Source of the DNA: Candidatus Dechloromonas phosphorivorans
Lineage (GTDB): Bacteria > Pseudomonadota > Gammaproteobacteria > Burkholderiales > Rhodocyclaceae
Assembly: GCA_016709495.1 (NCBI GenBank)
Contig: JADJMS010000051.1
Coordinates: 90,136 to 154,135 of the forward strand
Reading direction: 5' to 3'
DNA length: 64,000 bases
In this document: in pieces, positions 9,760-19,805 of the stretch
How the letters are laid out: the number at the start of each line of letters is the position of its first letter
Position numbering within the stretch: the stretch's first letter is position 1
The notes under the pieces: model-generated
Told to the model about the DNA's origin: nothing
Seen by the model: the letters and a program-made list of their open reading frames with translations, nothing else
The model's database searches: none
Translations under genes and position numbers: made by a program

Positions 9760-10860
9760 ATGGACACCGCGGCCACCTCGAACACCGTGCTCTGGCTGGC
9801 CTTTGCAGTCTCCTTCGGGTTCGGGGTGATCGGCCAGAAAACCCATTTTTGCACCATGGGCGCAGTCTCGGACATCGTCAATATGGGTGAATGGAGCCGC
9901 ATGCGCATGTGGCTGCTGGCCATCGGCGTCGCCATCCTCGGATCGGCAGCGCTGCACGCAACTGGCCAGATTGACCTTGGCAAATCGATCTATCGCACCC
10001 AACCTTCACCTGGCTTTCCTACATCGTCGGCGGTGTCTCTTTTGGCATCGGCATGGTGCTCGCCTCGGGTTGCGGCTCAAAACGCTGATCCGGATTGGTG
10101 CCGGCAACCTCAAATCGGTGGTCGTCTTCATCGTCCTCGGCCTGGTCGCCTACATGACCATGCGGGGCGTTTTCGGCGTCTTCCGCGCCAATGTACTGAG
10201 AAAGCGGCAATCACTTTCCCCGGCGGGCAGGATGTTCCAGCCCTGCTGACGGCAGCCGGCATGGACCCGAAAATAGCATTCACCCTGGCCGTTTTGCTGA
10301 TTGGTGGCGGCTTGACCGCATTCTGCCTGCTTAACCGGGAGTTCTGGACGATCGACAATCTGCTCGGCGGCATCGGCACCGGTCTGGCCGTGGTTGCCGC
10401 CTGGTATGTCAGCGGCCACATTGGCTATCTCGCCGAACACCCGGAAACCCTGGAAGAAGCCTTCATTGCGACCAACAGCGGACGCATGGAGTCGCTCACT
10501 TTTGTCGCGCCACAAGCCTACTCGCTTGAATTGCTGATGCTCTGGTCAGATACCAGCCGCAAGCTGACTTTCGCTATTGCCACCGTGCTCGGCGTTATTG
10601 CCGGCTCAGGCACCTGGGCCTTGCTGACCCGTAATTTCCGTTGGGAAGGCTTCGCCAGTGTCGAAGATACGGCCAATCATCTGCTCGGCGCAGCGCTTAT
10701 GGGTTTTGGCGGCGTCACCGCCATGGGCTGCACGGTAGGGCAGGGCATTACTGGTTTCTCAACGCTGGCGCTGGGTTCGATGCTGACCTTCCTGGCAATC
10801 ATTGCCGGGGCAACGGCCATGCTGAAGCTCCAGTACTGGCGCATCATGCGCGAAGCTTAA
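9760..10860 (+). CDS. YeeE/YedE-family transporter, three frame breaks within 200 bases
   Basis: Membrane protein of the YeeE/YedE (sulfur-compound transport, TsuA-like) family. ATG 9760 follows the queC stop. Recognisable blocks: GVIGQKTHFCTMGAV near the start; WLSYIVGGVSFGIGMVLASGCGS after a shift at about 10001; KTLIRIGAGNLKSVVV after a shift at about 10079; KAAITFPGGQDVPALL after a shift at about 10197; then GGVTAMGCTVGQGITG and a final hydrophobic segment. The family's three Cys motifs (HFCTMG, SGCGS, GCTVGQG) all survive if the shifts are repaired. Each shift is one base, so sequencing error is likelier than decay. Substrate may be thiosulfate or a related sulfur species (family inference). 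Confidence 0.85.
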   Translation: MDTAATSNTVLWLAFAVSFGFGVIGQKTHFCTMGAVSDIVNMGEWSRMRMWLLAIGVAILGSAALHATGQIDLGKSIYRTQPSPGFPTSSAVSLLASAWCSPRVAAQNADPDWCRQPQIGGRLHRPRPGRLHDHAGRFRRLPRQCTEKAAITFPGGQDVPALLTAAGMDPKIAFTLAVLLIGGGLTAFCLLNREFWTIDNLLGGIGTGLAVVAAWYVSGHIGYLAEHPETLEEAFIATNSGRMESLTFVAPQAYSLELLMLWSDTSRKLTFAIATVLGVIAGSGTWALLTRNFRWEGFASVEDTANHLLGAALMGFGGVTAMGCTVGQGITGFSTLALGSMLTFLAIIAGATAMLKLQYWRIMREA

Positions 10861-11081
10861 GCGCCTTCGTTTTCCTTCAGCTTCTCAATCACCAGCGGAA
10901 ATGCACCGGAACCTATCAAGGCGACGGCAGAAACGATAAATGCCAGCCCGGCCATCGGGTCATCCAAAACAGGGTGAATGCTGGCACCAAAACCAAGTAA
11001 GCTGACCAGCCCGGGAACCGCGCACAGCACACCGAGTGTAGTCAGAGCAATGAATGAGAAAGGGTAACGGCGTTGGCTCAT
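10857..11081 (-). CDS. Small two-segment membrane protein, unknown
   Basis: 74-residue protein that I do not recognise. Two hydrophobic segments: FIALTTLGVLCAVPGLVSLLG and GLAFIVSAVALIGSGAFPLVI, separated by a short loop with HPVLDDP. A charged C-terminus, EKLKENEGA, follows. Its start overlaps the stop of the MidA-like methyltransferase gene by four bases, so the two are translationally coupled. Its stop overlaps the end of the convergent YeeE gene. Confidence 0.7.
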   Translation of the reverse strand: MSQRRYPFSFIALTTLGVLCAVPGLVSLLGFGASIHPVLDDPMAGLAFIVSAVALIGSGAFPLVIEKLKENEGA

Positions 11082-12231
11082 AGTCTTCTGCTCTGATCAC
11101 CATTGGCAAAGCCCAGCAGATTTTCATCAAGATCGCGACCAATGGCAATGACCTTGAACAATTCGCCCATCTCGTGCGGCATGATCAATTTATTCACAGC
11201 ACCCGAAGCCCTGATGTATTCCGGTGTTCCGCTGGTTTCTGCGCCCAGCAAATCAAGTATGCCACAATTGAGCAGGAACTGTCCCTGACTGGTGTAGCCC
11301 AGCAACTCCAGCCCGGCGGCATGTGCCGCTGCAATAATTGAGGTGAAATCGACGTGGACCGTAATATCCTGCAATCCCGGCAAATAAAAAGGGGCAGGAT
11401 GCGAATGATGGCGGTAATGACACATCAGGGTGCCACTTGCGCGCTGCGGATGATAAAACTCACGACGAGGAAAGCCATAATCAAGCAGGAGCAAGGCTCC
11501 ACACTTCAAGCGATGCCCCCATTCGGCCGGCCAGGCCCGATTGGCAAGGCTTATCTCACTCTCAAAGCCTGGCGGCAGGCTGCATTGCTGAGCAATCTCT
11601 TCGGCCGCCGCCAACAATGCACCACTTGCCGGGCGCTCATTCCATGTGAAACGGCCAACGCTATCCAGTGCAACACCCCGTTCGAAAATACCATTCTCAC
11701 GCCAGGCAACAAGATGCGCAGGCATCGCATCGAGCAATTCGTTAGCCAGTACGACACCCGAGAAATCATCAGGCAACTGATCCAGCCACTGCACACGCTC
11801 AAGCAGGTGGGGCGCAGCCTTGGCCAGTGTTTCTTGCTGGCGCTCGCGCAAATCAGCAGACAGATCAAGGATCAAGTATTGAGCTGGAAGCGTAGCCAAC
11901 GCTTCCAGCTCAAGCAACAGGTCTGCTGCCAGACGGCCGGAACCGGCACCTACCTCTAGCACGACAGGCGCTGAAGCAGCCATGATCTGCCCGATCTGGC
12001 GCGCCAATGAGCGACCAAAAACCAGTCATTTCAGGTGCCGTCACGAAATCACCGGCCGAACCAAATTTCGGCACCGGCGGCGTAATAGCGAAGTCCCGGC
12101 GCATATAGCGCCAATTCCATAAAGCGGGCAAAAGAAATCCAACCGCCCTCATGCGTCAGCTCGCGCCCGATTTCAACAATCAGTTTTGCACTGTGCTCAC
12201 AGGCATCTTGAGAAGGGAGAGGAAGACTCAT
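11078..12231 (-). CDS. MidA/NDUFAF7-type SAM-dependent methyltransferase (DUF185), two frame breaks
   Basis: Class I SAM methyltransferase of the DUF185 family, which includes mitochondrial NDUFAF7, an arginine methyltransferase acting on complex I. The N-terminus MSLPLPSQDACEHSAKLIVE from ATG 12231 (a TTG lies at 12243) reads to about 12065. The GSAGDFVTAPEMT block is in a second frame. The main block starts at ARQIGQIM and has SAM motif I VLEVGAGSGRLAADLL. Two one-base shifts, near 12060 and 12010, join the three. Total about 384 residues, normal for the family. The bacterial substrate is not known. Confidence 0.85.
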
Positions 12232-12330
12232 TGGATTTGGCAAAAAGGGATGATTTTAGCTGGCTCAATGGGGCAGAAGCACTTGCTTTGTGCTATTTTT
12301 TCAGCTCTAAGAATAAGCGAGACAAGTCAA

Positions 12331-13471
12331 ATGCGCGTTATACAGAAAATAGCCAAAAAACCCGTGGATCTGGCAGGACAAAGTTCCGATTTGGCAGCCT
12401 TCAAACCCGATCTGCTTATGATTTTGGCTCAATTGACCACTTTTCTGCACCAGATTTTGCATCAACATTGCGCACCGCGTTGCCTGACACAGCATTGATT
12501 GGCTGCACGACCGCCGGAGAAATTACGCCCGACGGCGTCGATGACGGCACCTGTACCTTGACCGGCATCAGCTGACACTACCAGGTTGGTTCAGGCAAAT
12601 ACGCACTTGAATGGCATGGATGATTCCTTTGCAGCCGGCGAACGCCTTGGCCGCCAAATCGCCGCTGAAGAACTGAAAGCTGTGATAGTTTTTGGTCCCG
12701 GGGTACAAATCAACGGTAGTGCACTGGTTGATGGCATTACCAGCATCATTGGCAGCAGCATTCCGATCACTGGCGGTCTGGCCGGCGATGGTGGTTCCTT
12801 CAAAAAAACCTTCACGCTTGGCCCTGATGGTGTGTGCGACAACGCGATTGTCGCTGTTGGCCTTTGTGGCGAAGCCCCTGCGTTTCGGTCACGGCTCTTT
12901 CGGAGGCTGGGAGCCATTTGGCCCAGCACGCAAGGTAACGCGCTGCGCCAACAATGTTTTGTTCGAACTGGATGGCGAGCCGGCGCTTGAGGTATATAAG
13001 CGTTACCTCGGCGACCATGCCAAGGGCTTGCCCGCCTCCGGCCTGCTTTTTCCCTTCGCCATGCTGGGCGAGGATCACAGTGCCATTGGTTTGATCCGCA
13101 CCATTCTGGGCGTCGATGAAGCAAGCGGCAGCCTGACACTGGCTGGTGAAATCAATCCCAACGGCTATCTCAAACTGATGCATGCCAGCACCGACAAACT
13201 GGTCAATGGCGCCGAATCAGCCGCTGAAGCAGCTGCAGAAATGCTCAACAACCCCAGCGAAAGTGTCGCAATTCTGGTCAGCTGCGTTGGCCGAAAACTG
13301 GTCATGGGCAACCGTGTTGACGAAGAGGTTGAAGCCGTCGGTGATGTTTTTGGCAGCAAAGCCACGCTGACCGGTTTTTATTCCTATGGCGAGATCAGCC
13401 CCTTCACACCGGGCGCATCCTGCAAACTGCACAACCAGACGATGACCATCACCTGCCTCAGCGAGATTTGA
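12331..13471 (+). CDS. FIST-domain sensory protein, three frame breaks
   Basis: FIST N plus FIST C protein, a family thought to bind small ligands such as amino acids. ATG 12331 begins MRVIQKIAKKPVDLAG. The frame changes near 12423 (then FGSIDHFSAPDFASTL and ALIGCTTAGEI), near 12570 (then ADTTRLVQANTHL) and near 12880 (then RFGHGSFGGWEPFGP to the end). After repair the protein is about 380 residues. Key blocks are GCTTAGEI, ITGGLAGDG and the FIST C end GFYSYGEISPF. It precedes a hybrid histidine kinase by 13 bases, a usual arrangement for FIST proteins. Confidence 0.85.
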
Positions 13472-13484
13472 GTCACCAAGCGCA

Positions 13485-16400
13485 ATGAACAAGGCTCTGC
13501 TGCGCCAGCTTAAACGAACCATAGGCATCGCTGATGAGGCGGCTCTGGCCGCCTATCTTGCTGCCCTGAGTGCGCATGCGACAAACAGCGATCCAGCCTT
13601 GCAGGGCTTGCTCGCCGGTTTTGGTAATTTTCTGGAACGGGTTGACGCATCTTATGAACAATACGACCGTGACCTCGAACTACGGACTCGTTCGCTGGAA
13701 ATTTCCTCGCTAGAACTCTCAAGTTCGAATGAAAAACTTCGCAGCGAGCTGTCCAACCGTGAAAGCGCCCTCGGTTCGTTGCGTGATGCGATACAAGGCC
13801 TGCTCCCAAGTAACGAAGGCATGACCATCACGCTGGTCGAAGACAATATCGAAACGCTCTCGCGGCGCGTCGCCGAGTTGGTTGCCAATAGTGAAAAAGA
13901 TCGCCTGGCACTGGCCAATCAGAAATTCGCCCTTGACCAGCACGCCATTGTCAGCATCACTGACACCAATGGAACTATCCTCTATGCCAATGACCGTTTC
14001 TGCGAAATCAGTGGCTATCAACGACATGAACTGATTGGTCAGAATCACCGCATCGTCAAATCCGGCATTCATCCACCAGAAATATTTCGTGACATGTGGG
14101 GCACCATCTCGCTCGGGCACGTCTGGCATGGCGAAGTGTGTAACCGCGGCAAAGCCGGACAGCTTTACTGGGTAAGCGCGACGATTGTTCCTTTGCTTGG
14201 CCCGGATGGACAACCCGAGCAATACATCGCAATCCGTACTGACATCAGCGACCGCAAACGTATGGAAGCCGAACTTTCGGAGCAACTCGATCTGGTTGAA
14301 GGATTGATTGAAGCGATTCCACTGCCGGTCTATATCAAGGATGCCGAAGGCCGTTATCTGCGACTTAACCGCGCTTTCGAAATTTTTATTGGCATCAAGC
14401 GCGAAGACTTCATCGGCAAGACTTTGTATGAACTACTTGCCCGGGACGCCGCCAGATTCCACAGCGAAAAAGATACCGAGCTTCTCGCTCGCGGCGGCAC
14501 CCAAACCTACGAGACGATAGTCCACGGTCACGATAGGCTGTCGCATAACGCGATATATCGCAAAGCCGCCCTGACCCGGCGTGATGGCAGCATTTACGGT
14601 TTGCTCGGCACGATTATCGACATTACCGACCGCAAAAAGGCCGAAATCGAAATGCAATTGGCCAAGGAAGCCGCCGAGGCTGCCAGCCGGGCCAAGAGCG
14701 ATTTTCTTGCCAACATGAGTCACGAAATTCGCACACCGATGAACGGCATCATCGGCATGACTGACCTGGCCCTCGATACAGCCCTGACCGAGGAACAGCG
14801 GGAATTTCTCGGCATCGTCAAATCCTCTGCAGAGTCTCTGCTGACCATCATCAATGACATTCTCGATTTCTCGAAAATTGAAGCCGGCAAGCTCTTGGTT
14901 GAGGAAATTTCTTTCGATTTACACCGTGTTGTCGCCGAAACGCTGAAGACAATGGCTTTGCGCGCCCACGAAAAGCCCATTGAGCTGGTTTTCGAGATCA
15001 TGCCAGACGTACCGCGCCACGTGCTGGGTGACCCCAGCCGGCTGCGGCAAATTTTGATCAATCTGATTGGCAACTCAATCAAGTTCACTCATGAGGGAGA
15101 AATTGCCGTCCGCGCCGAGTTGAGCCCAACAATTGGCAAACAACCACACATTCAGTTCTCGGTGCGCGATACGGGAATTGGCATTGCCACCGACAAGCAG
15201 CAAAGTATTTTTGAGGCCTTTTCTCAAGAAGACACCTCCACCACGCGGCGCTTTGGTGGCACCGGCCTTGGTCTGTCGATCTCACGGCGCTTGGTTGAAC
15301 TGATGCAGGGCAGGATATGGCTGGAAAGCGAGCCGGGCAAAGGCAGCACCTTCTTTTTCTCACTCGAACTTAAAACCGATAGTCAGCCGCCGGAAGCCGG
15401 CACCAGTCATATTGTCCTGCGTGGCCGCCACATCCTCGTCGTTGATGACAACACAACCAACTGCCGGATTTTGAGCAGCATGCTCGCCCATTGGGATGTC
15501 AAAACCACACTGGCCGACGGCGGCTCTACTGCCATTGAGATCCTCCGCAAGACACCGCAGGCCTTTGACTGCATTCTGCTCGATGCCCACATGCCTGAAA
15601 TGGATGGTTACGAGCTAGCGCTCAATATTCGGGGGCCACTCGCCATCATGACACCCATGATCATGCTCTCATCTGGCGCATTGCGCGGCGATGGGCAGCG
15701 CTGCCAGGAAGTTGGCATTTCAGGGTATTTTTCCAAACCGATTTCCTCAGAGGAATTGCTCGCCGCGCTGTGCCGAGTCTTTGACATCTGTCGCAATGAA
15801 AACTCGGTTCCATCCAACCAATTGGTAACTCGCCATGCGCTGCGCGAATTGCAGCGCAGCCTTGAGGTTTTACTGGTCGAAGATCATCCGGTCAATCAAA
15901 AGCTGGCCATTGGGCTTCTTCAAAAATGGGGGCATCACCCAACCCTGGCCAGCAACGGGCAAGAGGCGCTCGACATTCTGGCCATCCGCAATTTCAATGT
16001 TGTTCTGATGGATATGCATATGCCGCTCATGGGTGGCGTCGAAGCTACCTGCGCGATACGCGCTCGTGAAGTGGCCGAAGGCAGGCCGCGCACGCCGATC
16101 ATTGCCATGACGGCCGCGGCCATGCAATCCGACAAGGATGCCTGCATCGCTGCCGGCATGGACGATTACCTCGCCAAACCCATTCGCGCCAAGGATTTGC
16201 TGGAAAAATTGCTGGCCTACGGCGGCAACCCGGAAGCCGAGGACAAACCAGCCTTTGATTACGGCGAAGCCCTACTTCAGGCTGATCTGGAAACCGTCGA
16301 AATCATTGCCGATATTTTCCTTGAAACCTGGGGCCGCGAAATCGAACTATTGCGCACCGGCGTCAACAATCAGGATGCACCAAACGTTGAGCGCACTGCC

Positions 16401-16585
16401 CATAGTCTAAAAGGACACTCGCTACTTTCTGTGCCGAACCAGCCAAACGGGTTGCTGATGATCTGGAAATTCGCGCAAGGAACAAAAATCTGGAAGGCAT
16501 GACGCCGGATATTGATTCATTACAACGGGAAATCCAGCTTCTTGAACCCCACATCCGTGCGATCTCGATCAAGGGTTCAAGGTAA
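13485..16585 (+). CDS. Hybrid histidine kinase: PAS-PAS-HisKA-HATPase-REC-REC-Hpt, frame break in Hpt
   Basis: Soluble hybrid kinase of about 1033 residues. Residues 55-150 look coiled-coil. PAS 1 is about 150-255, PAS 2 about 275-385. HisKA has H413 in MSHEIRTPMNG. The HATPase has DTGIGI and GGTGLGLSIS. REC 1 (about 655-775) has LVVDDN and LLDAHMPEMDG. REC 2 (about 800-920) has LLVEDHPVNQ and LMDMHMPLMGG. The Hpt domain has the phospho-accepting His in AHSLKG. The frame breaks right after it, near 16415 (GGG read as GG); restoring one base extends the domain through FCAEPAKRVADDLEIR to a TAA at 16583-16585. No membrane segment. Input probably comes from the adjacent FIST protein. Confidence 0.9.
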
Positions 16586-16597
16586 ACTCGCGCTTTT

Positions 16598-16613
16598 CCA
16601 CGGTTGACCGTGG
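16598..16613. other. Perfect 6-bp inverted repeat upstream of ttcA
   Basis: CCACGG TTGA CCGTGG sits 17 bases before the ttcA ATG and 12 bases after the repaired kinase stop. It contains GTTGACCGTG, resembling the core of the dispersed repeat. It could act as a hairpin or an operator; there is no T-tract, so it is not an ordinary terminator. Confidence 0.4.
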
Positions 16614-16630
16614 CAGTCTGGAAACCCGCG

Positions 16631-17494
16631 ATGAACACTTCGAACAACCTGCAAAAACTCAAAAAATCACTCGAAAGCCGCGTTGGTAAGGCGATCGGCG
16701 ACTACAACATGATCGCCGATGGCGACACCATTCTGGTCTGCGTCTCTGGCGGCAAGGATTCCTACACGCTATTGAATATTCTGCTGGCCCTGCAACAACG
16801 GGCACCGGTCAAATTCCGCCTGATTGCCATGAACCTCGACCAGAAACAGCCCGGTTTTCCGGCTGATATTCTGCCGCGCTATTTCGAATCGCTGGGTGTC
16901 GAATTCCGCATTGTCGAGGCTGATACGTATTCAGTGGTCAAAGACAAAATCCCCGAAGGGAAAACTACCTGTTCGCTCTGCTCTCGTTTGCGACGCGGAA
17001 TTATTTATCGAACAGCCAAGGAACTGGGCGCCAACAAAATTGCGCTCGGCCACCATCGTGACGATATGGTGCATACGCTATTCCTGAACATGATTTTCGG
17101 TGGAAAAATCAAGGCAATGCCGCCTAAACTAGTTACAGACGACAAGGCACATATCGTCATTAGGCCACTGGCCTACTGCGCTGAAAACGACATCGCCAAA
17201 TTCGCACGCGGCATGGAGTTTCCGATTATTCCCTGCAATCTTTGTGGCTCACAGGAAAATCTGCAGCGGCAGAAAATTCGTGAAATGATGCAGGATTGGG
17301 ATAAACGCTACCCCGGACGAAGCGAAGCTGTATTCACCTCACTACAGAATATCGTCCCCTCACATCTTGCCGACAACGAATTGTTTGATTTCCGCAACCT
17401 AACACTGGACACGCCAGTCGAAGAAGGCGATATTGCTTTTGACACACCGGAAATTCCAATGACCGGCACGATACCGATAAGCCTTTTAGCATAA
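16631..17494 (+). CDS. ttcA: tRNA 2-thiocytidine synthetase TtcA
   Basis: Iron-sulfur enzyme that thiolates cytidine 32 of tRNA. The PP-loop is VSGGKDSYT (about residue 38). Two CxxC motifs for the cluster are visible: TCSLCSRLRRG and PCNLCGSQ. The HHRDDMVHTLFLNMIFGG block is typical of TtcA. ATG 16631 (MNTSNNLQKLKKSLESRVG) is preferred over an upstream TTG at 16604 that would start inside the inverted repeat. 287 residues, within the family range. Confidence 0.96.
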   Translation: MNTSNNLQKLKKSLESRVGKAIGDYNMIADGDTILVCVSGGKDSYTLLNILLALQQRAPVKFRLIAMNLDQKQPGFPADILPRYFESLGVEFRIVEADTYSVVKDKIPEGKTTCSLCSRLRRGIIYRTAKELGANKIALGHHRDDMVHTLFLNMIFGGKIKAMPPKLVTDDKAHIVIRPLAYCAENDIAKFARGMEFPIIPCNLCGSQENLQRQKIREMMQDWDKRYPGRSEAVFTSLQNIVPSHLADNELFDFRNLTLDTPVEEGDIAFDTPEIPMTGTIPISLLA

Positions 17495-17558
17495 AGACAG
17501 CCAGACAATCAGCGTTTATAATAGCAAATTCAACAGTTTACTCTGAGACCCCTCACGC

Positions 17559-18470
17559 ATGAGCCAGCCGCTCCAGAAGACGATCATGTTTGCCGACGTA
17601 TCCGGCAGCGCTCGCCTGTTCGAGCGGCTCGAAGATACTGAGGCGGCACATGCTGTCGAGCGTTGTATCAAACGCATGGAGCGTTCGATCACTGGCTATC
17701 GCGGACGTACGCTGCAAGTCGCTGGCGATGAGCTTCAGGCACTTTTTGATTCGCCAGAAGATGCCTGCCTTGCTGCAATTGACATGCAATTGCGCGTTGC
17801 CGATATTCCACCAATTTCAGGTCTCAAGCTGACGATACGTATTGGCTTGCATTGCGGCGAGGTCCTCGAACAGTTTGATACGGCACTGGGTGAGGCAGTC
17901 AATACAACGGCTCGCATAACCGGCATGGCCCGCGTTGATCAGATTCTTGCCAGCAAGCAATTGGCCGATCTTTTTCCTTCGCACTGTGAAAATTTCGTCG
18001 TCCCAATTCGTGAAATGGGGAGCATCCGCGAAGGGAAAAATTTAATTGAACTAGTTCAAATTGATTGGCAGCGGCACGAAGAATATCAACGCACCCGCGT
18101 AGCCATTCCAAATCCCAGCCTTGACCTCTCAATCAACCGCAAAATTTCAGACCGACTCTGCCTGCGCTATCGGGGAAAAGCCTTCCTTCTTGATGATAAA
18201 ACGCCGACCTTAAGCCTCGGTCGCGACCCTTCCAGCAAGTTGCTCATCGAAGACCGCAAAGCCTCCCGGGCTCACGGACGAATCGAAAAACGCGATGGCA
18301 GTTATTTCTATATTGACTCCAGTACCAATGGCAGCTTTGTCAGCTTTCCTGGTCAGGTCGAAATCATGGTTCGTAAAGACGAGATACAGTTGCGTGGCTC
18401 TGGTCGCATCTGTTTTGGTGGCTCACGCAATGATTCGCTCGCTGATTTTGCAGACTTTGAATATCTCTAA
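17559..18470 (+). CDS. Class III nucleotide cyclase-like domain fused to an FHA domain
   Basis: 303 residues, no membrane segment. Residues 5-165 form a class III adenylate/guanylate cyclase homology domain: FADVSGSARLFE carries the first metal Asp, LQVAGDELQALF the second, and LGEAVNTTARI the VN.AAR element. The position that is normally Lys before the GD motif appears to be Gln (LQVAGD), so substrate choice or activity is uncertain. Residues 205-295 form an FHA domain, LSLGRDPSSKLLIEDRKASRAHGRIEKRDG with the following DSSTNGSFV, which would bind phosphothreonine. A strong terminator follows. Confidence 0.85.
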   Translation: MSQPLQKTIMFADVSGSARLFERLEDTEAAHAVERCIKRMERSITGYRGRTLQVAGDELQALFDSPEDACLAAIDMQLRVADIPPISGLKLTIRIGLHCGEVLEQFDTALGEAVNTTARITGMARVDQILASKQLADLFPSHCENFVVPIREMGSIREGKNLIELVQIDWQRHEEYQRTRVAIPNPSLDLSINRKISDRLCLRYRGKAFLLDDKTPTLSLGRDPSSKLLIEDRKASRAHGRIEKRDGSYFYIDSSTNGSFVSFPGQVEIMVRKDEIQLRGSGRICFGGSRNDSLADFADFEYL

Positions 18471-18474
18471 CATC

Positions 18475-18500
18475 TGTAACGGTCAACCATAAAAAAAGGG
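18475..18500 (-). repeat. Partial copy of the dispersed repeat core joined to an A-tract
   Basis: TGTAACGGTCAACCAT followed by AAAAAAA. It differs from the core GTTACGGTCAAC by one base and runs into the terminator stem. Only core plus one AT tract are present. Confidence 0.4.
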
Positions 18501-18516
18501 CGCGAAATTCGCGCCC
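18498..18516. terminator. Bidirectional intrinsic terminator
   Basis: Perfect 9-bp stem GGGCGCGAA / TTCGCGCCC with a one-base loop centre, flanked by seven A on the left and five T on the right. It lies between the convergent cyclase-FHA and psiF-like genes and can serve both. Confidence 0.93.
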
Positions 18517-18541
18517 TTTTTATGACTTCCTCTATTTCAAT

Positions 18542-18811
18542 TTATTTGGCTGGAGCAGCTGCAGCGCCGGCATCAGCAACACATTTCTTTACAAAACTGT
18601 TCTTGGCAGCGCCTGCATATTTCTTCTCTTTGGCAGTCGCCTCGCAACTTGCTTGCGCCGGTGGCATCGAATCTGCAGTACATTTTTTCATAAAGCTGGT
18701 CTTGGCGGCGCCCGCCAGTTTCTTTTCCGCAGCCTTTGCAGCACAGTCATCAGCAGCGTATACGGAGGTTACAGCAAAGGTTGCAACGAGTACGGCAAGC
18801 AGTTTTTTCAT
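18542..18811 (-). CDS. PsiF-repeat small secreted protein
   Basis: 89 residues from ATG 18811, with AGGGGA upstream. Signal peptide MKKLLAVLVATFAVTSVYA, then two PsiF repeats, KKLAGAAKTSFMKKC and KKYAGAAKNSFVKKC, each with paired Cys. An Ala/Pro-rich tail follows. PsiF in E. coli is phosphate-starvation induced, but the function is unknown. It ends at the bidirectional terminator and lies downstream of hprK with a 48-base gap. Confidence 0.88.
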   Translation of the reverse strand: MKKLLAVLVATFAVTSVYAADDCAAKAAEKKLAGAAKTSFMKKCTADSMPPAQASCEATAKEKKYAGAAKNSFVKKCVADAGAAAAPAK

Positions 18812-18859
18812 GGTGTCCCCTAAGTTGTTCGGCCAAACGGCTGAGCAACTATCATTCAT

Positions 18860-19795
18860 TCAAGCATCATCGTCAAGCATCATGCGCTGCTGCCTATCCA
18901 TGAAATCCTGCATGCTGTCGATTCCTCGCAACTGCAGTATCGTGTTGAGTACCGCTGCCTCCAACAACACGGCCAAGTTGCGTCCTGCAGCGACCGGGAT
19001 AACGATTTTCCTGATCGGCACACCCAATACTTCCTGGGTCTGCGCATCTAGCGGAAGACGTGGTGCCTCAACGCCCTGGACCGTTTTGTGCAGATGGACG
19101 ATGATCTTCAGCTTCATCTTCCGCCGGGAAGCAGTTTCCCCAAAGATGGTCCGGATATTGAGCAAGCCAAGACCGCGAACCTCAAGGAAATCACGCAACA
19201 TACCGGGGCAACGCCCCTCAATCGTCGTTGGGGCAATGCGCGCCATTTCAACCACATCATCGGCTACCAAGCCGTGGCCGCGTGAAATCAGCTCAAGTGC
19301 CAACTCGGATTTGCCAACGCCGGAATCACCGGTAATCAACACACCCATACCGAGCACATCCATAAACACGCCGTGCAGATTGACTGTATCGGCCAGGCGA
19401 GCAGAAAGATAAATGCGCAGCTGATCAATCACTGCCGAGCAATGCTTGGGCGACTGGATAACCGGCGTATTGTTTGCGGCGCAAGCATCAATCAATGATT
19501 GTGGCGGGGAAATGCTGTCAGCAATAATGATTGCCGGGGGGTGGGCATTCAGCAGGTCTGTGACTTGTTGGCCAAAGCGTTTTTCGCCAATTCGCACAGC
19601 CCAGTCATATTCTGCCTGCCCGATGACCTGCAAACGCTCGGGATGAATAATGTTGATGTGACCAACGACATCCGCCCCGTAGTTATTGCTGATCTTCAAC
19701 TCAATACGTGAATCCGCACTATGACCAGCCAACCAGCTAAGCAAGAGCTTTTCGCGATTATCTTCAAAGAGCTGGGCCAGACTGATATGGCGCAC
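18860..19795 (-). CDS. hprK: HPr kinase/phosphorylase
   Basis: Bifunctional kinase/phosphorylase of HPr Ser46, linking carbon state to the PTS-Ntr branch in proteobacteria. 311 residues. The P-loop GDSGVGKSELAL is near residue 155. The signature EVRGLGLLNI is followed by the catalytic C-terminal region. Follows ptsN by ten bases; together with rpoN and hpf this is the usual betaproteobacterial PTS-Ntr cluster. Confidence 0.97.
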   Translation of the reverse strand: MRHISLAQLFEDNREKLLLSWLAGHSADSRIELKISNNYGADVVGHINIIHPERLQVIGQAEYDWAVRIGEKRFGQQVTDLLNAHPPAIIIADSISPPQSLIDACAANNTPVIQSPKHCSAVIDQLRIYLSARLADTVNLHGVFMDVLGMGVLITGDSGVGKSELALELISRGHGLVADDVVEMARIAPTTIEGRCPGMLRDFLEVRGLGLLNIRTIFGETASRRKMKLKIIVHLHKTVQGVEAPRLPLDAQTQEVLGVPIRKIVIPVAAGRNLAVLLEAAVLNTILQLRGIDSMQDFMDRQQRMMLDDDA

Positions 19796-19805
19796 GGCAA
19801 TAAAT

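Noticed and set aside
12331..13471. FIST gene as a true pseudogene
   Set aside because: Motifs on both sides of each break are intact and similar breaks occur in genes expected to work, so sequencing indels are likelier.
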